Origin: Betaproteobacteria bacterium | Lineage (GTDB): Bacteria > Pseudomonadota > Gammaproteobacteria > Burkholderiales > Casimicrobiaceae | Reading direction: 5' to 3' | NCBI GenBank assembly: GCA_005883655.1 | Contig: VBDA01000195.1 | Span: 1-7,337 of the forward strand | DNA: 7,337 nt | Shown here: positions 6,255 to 7,337 of the stretch, one piece after another | How the letters are laid out: each line of letters opens with the position of its first letter | How positions within the stretch are numbered: position 1 is the stretch's first letter | The notes under the pieces: model-generated | Told to the model about the DNA's origin: nothing | The model's database searches: none | The model's input: only the letters and a program-made list of their open reading frames with translations | Position numbers and translations under genes: made by a program

Positions 6255-6683
6255 TTAAAAATCGAGTGTTTTCGGCTGCTGTGCGGAGTGCGGGTGCTCG
6301 GCCCCGGCGTAGCATTTCAGCTTCTTCAGCATGGCGTAGCCCAGAGGACCCTTCGGCAGCATGCCTTTCACCGCCTTTTGCAGCGCGCGGCCCGGAAATC
6401 GTTGCTGCATCTTCGAGAATGATGTCGTGCGCACGCCGCCGGGATATCCGCTGTGACGATGATAAAGCTTGTCGTCCTGCTTGTTGCCGGTGACCTTGAT
6501 CTTGTCGACATTGGTCACGACGATGAAATCGCCGGTATCTATGTGCGGGGTGTAGATTGGTTTGTGCTTGCCGCGCAGCCGATGCGCAATACCGCTCGCC
6601 AGGCGCCCGAGCACCTTGTCATTGGCGTCGATGACATACCAATCCCGCGTAATGTCCTGCGGCTTGGCGGAATAGGTTTTCAT
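6255..6683 (-). CDS. rplM: 50S ribosomal protein L13 (uL13)
   Basis: Early-assembling large-subunit protein. It is 142 residues long, as in E. coli L13. Diagnostic stretches are the N-terminal MKTYSAKPQDITRDWYVIDA, LGRLASGIAHRLRGKHKP, HIDTGDFIVVTN, YHRHSGYPGG, and MLPKGPLGYAMLKKLKCYAG. It is the first gene of the rplM-rpsI operon. The start ATG 6683 has a modest AGGT site nine bases upstream. In E. coli L13 represses its own operon through the rplM leader. The leader here is only about 34 bases and AU-rich, and I cannot say whether that control exists. Confidence 0.98.
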   Translation of the reverse strand: MKTYSAKPQDITRDWYVIDANDKVLGRLASGIAHRLRGKHKPIYTPHIDTGDFIVVTNVDKIKVTGNKQDDKLYHRHSGYPGGVRTTSFSKMQQRFPGRALQKAVKGMLPKGPLGYAMLKKLKCYAGAEHPHSAQQPKTLDF

Positions 6684-6723
6684 GGAAAAATGACCTGTCG
6701 AGTGAAATTTTGCAAAGCTGAGG

Positions 6724-6753
6724 ATAATAGTACGTGGAGGGTTTCCCTGTCAA
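6724..6753 (-). promoter_or_regulatory. Strong sigma-70 promoter of the rplM-rpsI operon
   Basis: On the minus strand a perfect -35 TTGACA (6748-6753) and a -10 TATTAT (6724-6729) are separated by 18 bases. Transcription should start near 6717. Near-consensus hexamers fit a highly expressed ribosomal protein operon. Confidence 0.8.
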
Positions 6754-6790
6754 CCAGAGTGGTGACGGGAGATGTCCTCTGCTCCTATTG

Positions 6791-6829
6791 CGACGGTACT
6801 TCGGGCATTGCTAGGCCAGGGTACCGTCG
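6791..6829. repeat. Perfect 9-bp inverted repeat, possible RNA stem
   Basis: CGACGGTAC (6791-6799) is exactly complementary to GTACCGTCG (6821-6829), with 21 bases between. An inner 3-bp stem (GGC 6804-6806 with GCC 6815-6817) is possible. No U-tract follows on either strand, so it is not a standard terminator. It may be an RNA structure. Confidence 0.5.
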
Positions 6830-6898
6830 AGAGCCATGCACGCACATTGCACGCTGCGGCGAGTCCAAGCGACGCGGCATCGTAGAACCCAATCTTCC

Positions 6899-6915
6899 CG
6901 CGACTCGCAGTCGCG
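6899..6915. repeat. Perfect 7-bp hairpin downstream of the redoxin gene
   Basis: CGCGACT (6899-6905) and AGTCGCG (6909-6915) form a stem with a 3-base loop. On the minus strand it lies about 25 bases beyond the stop of the redoxin gene. It might be its transcription end, although no T-run follows. Confidence 0.4.
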
Positions 6916-6940
6916 CGGCCACCGTCTTCAGATCCTGCGA

Positions 6941-7337
6941 TTAGTGCAGGTGTCCCGCCGGCAGCGGCGCGCGCTGGCGCTCGCGGCGTAGTAGCTCTGC
7001 CTGGTCAATCGTTTCGGCTGTCCGGTTGGGTAGCGAATCCGGGACGCCGATCCAGCGCGCGCGGAGATAGCCCTGACGGTCGATCAGAAAGGCCACGGTC
7101 GCGGGCAAGGCACTGGGCGCGTGAATGTCTCGGCGGGCAAACATCTGGTACGTGGTAATCACGTTCGCGCTCGTGATCGCGACAATCGATCCACCGTCAC
7201 CCCTGGGTTCCGCATCGGTGGCAGGTGCTGTTGCAGACAGCGGCATGGCAATGACACGCACACCGATCTGTCCAAAGGCGGGCGTTTCGGCGGCGAGCGC
7301 GTGCAAGTAAGGCAATGACTGGGGCAGCGCATACAGT
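6941..7337 (-). CDS. Redoxin/thioredoxin-fold domain protein, C-terminal part (cut by the right edge)
   Basis: Only the last 132 residues are in view, and the 5' end lies beyond the window. The fragment reads LYALPQSLPYLHALAAE, then a variable loop, and then LPATVAFLIDRQGYLRARWIG, which matches the cis-proline beta-strand region of TlpA/AhpC-type redoxins (P-x-x-x-x-FLID-x-x-G-x-x-R). The end is basic and finishes GHLH, a possible metal-touched tail. No cysteine occurs anywhere in the visible part. If LPYL aligns with the helix that follows the CxxC motif in TlpA, the redox motif may be replaced by non-cysteine residues. Similar domains are, from memory, fused to CopD-type copper-resistance membrane proteins, so this could be the tail of such a fusion, but that is inference. 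It is transcribed towards rplM. TTG at 7315 should not be taken as a start, because the frame stays open to the edge. Confidence 0.65.
   Translation of the reverse strand, partial: LYALPQSLPYLHALAAETPAFGQIGVRVIAMPLSATAPATDAEPRGDGGSIVAITSANVITTYQMFARRDIHAPSALPATVAFLIDRQGYLRARWIGVPDSLPNRTAETIDQAELLRRERQRAPLPAGHLH

Larger units (their letters stand above)
6754..6940. other. Gene-free stretch upstream of rplM with two inverted repeats
   Basis: No protein, tRNA or known riboswitch core is recognised here. It holds a perfect 9-bp inverted repeat, a perfect 7-bp hairpin, and the direct repeat TGCACGC at 6837-6843 and 6848-6854 (11-base period). Reading frames that cross it are short or only extend antisense to rplM, and they look non-coding. 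It could contain a small RNA or simply the 3' region of the redoxin gene. Confidence 0.5.

Noticed and set aside
6795..6890. Small minus-strand frame of about 31 codons starting MPRRLDSPQR
   Set aside because: It has no convincing ribosome-binding site and no recognisable family, and it overlaps the perfect inverted repeat. Not enough to call a gene.
6760..6940. Possible tRNA or housekeeping RNA (tmRNA, RNase P, 4.5S, 6S)
   Set aside because: No T-loop GGTTCGAATCC-type sequence, acceptor stem with CCA, or core motif of those RNAs was found by eye.
6453..6944. 163-codon open frame on the plus strand
   Set aside because: Its first half is antisense to rplM, it crosses the rplM promoter, and its composition is that of a shadow frame.
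1..7337. Mobile element, prophage, CRISPR array or defence system
   Set aside because: No transposase, integrase, spaced repeat array, attachment site or defence-type protein is present. All genes fit a conserved housekeeping neighbourhood.

Overview
The window looks like an ordinary, GC-rich piece of a proteobacterial chromosome, most likely a betaproteobacterium. The reasons are the protein sequences themselves (ErpA, AnmK, a DUF6776-type membrane protein, ArgC, uS9 and uL13), the GC-rich third codon positions, and a gene order that I recall as common in that class. It is gene-dense. I see no insertion sequence, integrase, CRISPR array, tRNA, rRNA or other sign of recent transfer.

Left part (1-3009). 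The 5' portion of tyrS (tyrosyl-tRNA synthetase) is read on the minus strand and leaves through the left edge. Diverging from it on the plus strand is a probable two-gene unit. Its first gene encodes a membrane-anchored M23 murein endopeptidase of the MepM/OapA type, and its second is anmK (anhydro-N-acetylmuramic acid kinase). One product cuts peptidoglycan and the other recycles an anhydro-sugar released when peptidoglycan is broken down. An extended -10 promoter and a repeat-rich leader lie between tyrS and the peptidase gene.

Middle part (3010-5745). A hairpin terminator separates anmK from the convergent erpA (A-type iron-sulfur carrier), which has its own well-formed promoter. Upstream of erpA on the same minus strand is a tightly packed argC, DUF6776-type coiled-coil membrane protein, bactofilin cluster. 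It has a 4-base GTGA overlap and a ribosome-binding site that overlaps the preceding stop codon. It therefore links an arginine-biosynthesis enzyme with a cytoskeletal polymer and its likely membrane partner. A promoter with an extended -10 precedes argC.

Right part (5746-7337). The ribosomal protein pair rplM-rpsI (minus strand) has a strong promoter with near-consensus hexamers and ends in a textbook 10-bp hairpin terminator. Beyond it is a roughly 190-base gene-free stretch with two perfect inverted repeats. The C-terminal part of a redoxin/thioredoxin-fold protein then runs off the right edge.

I do not see a clearly novel system. The most useful second looks are the bactofilin/DUF6776 coupling with a nearby murein hydrolase gene, the apparently cysteine-less redoxin domain at the right edge, and the structured intergenic region upstream of rplM.
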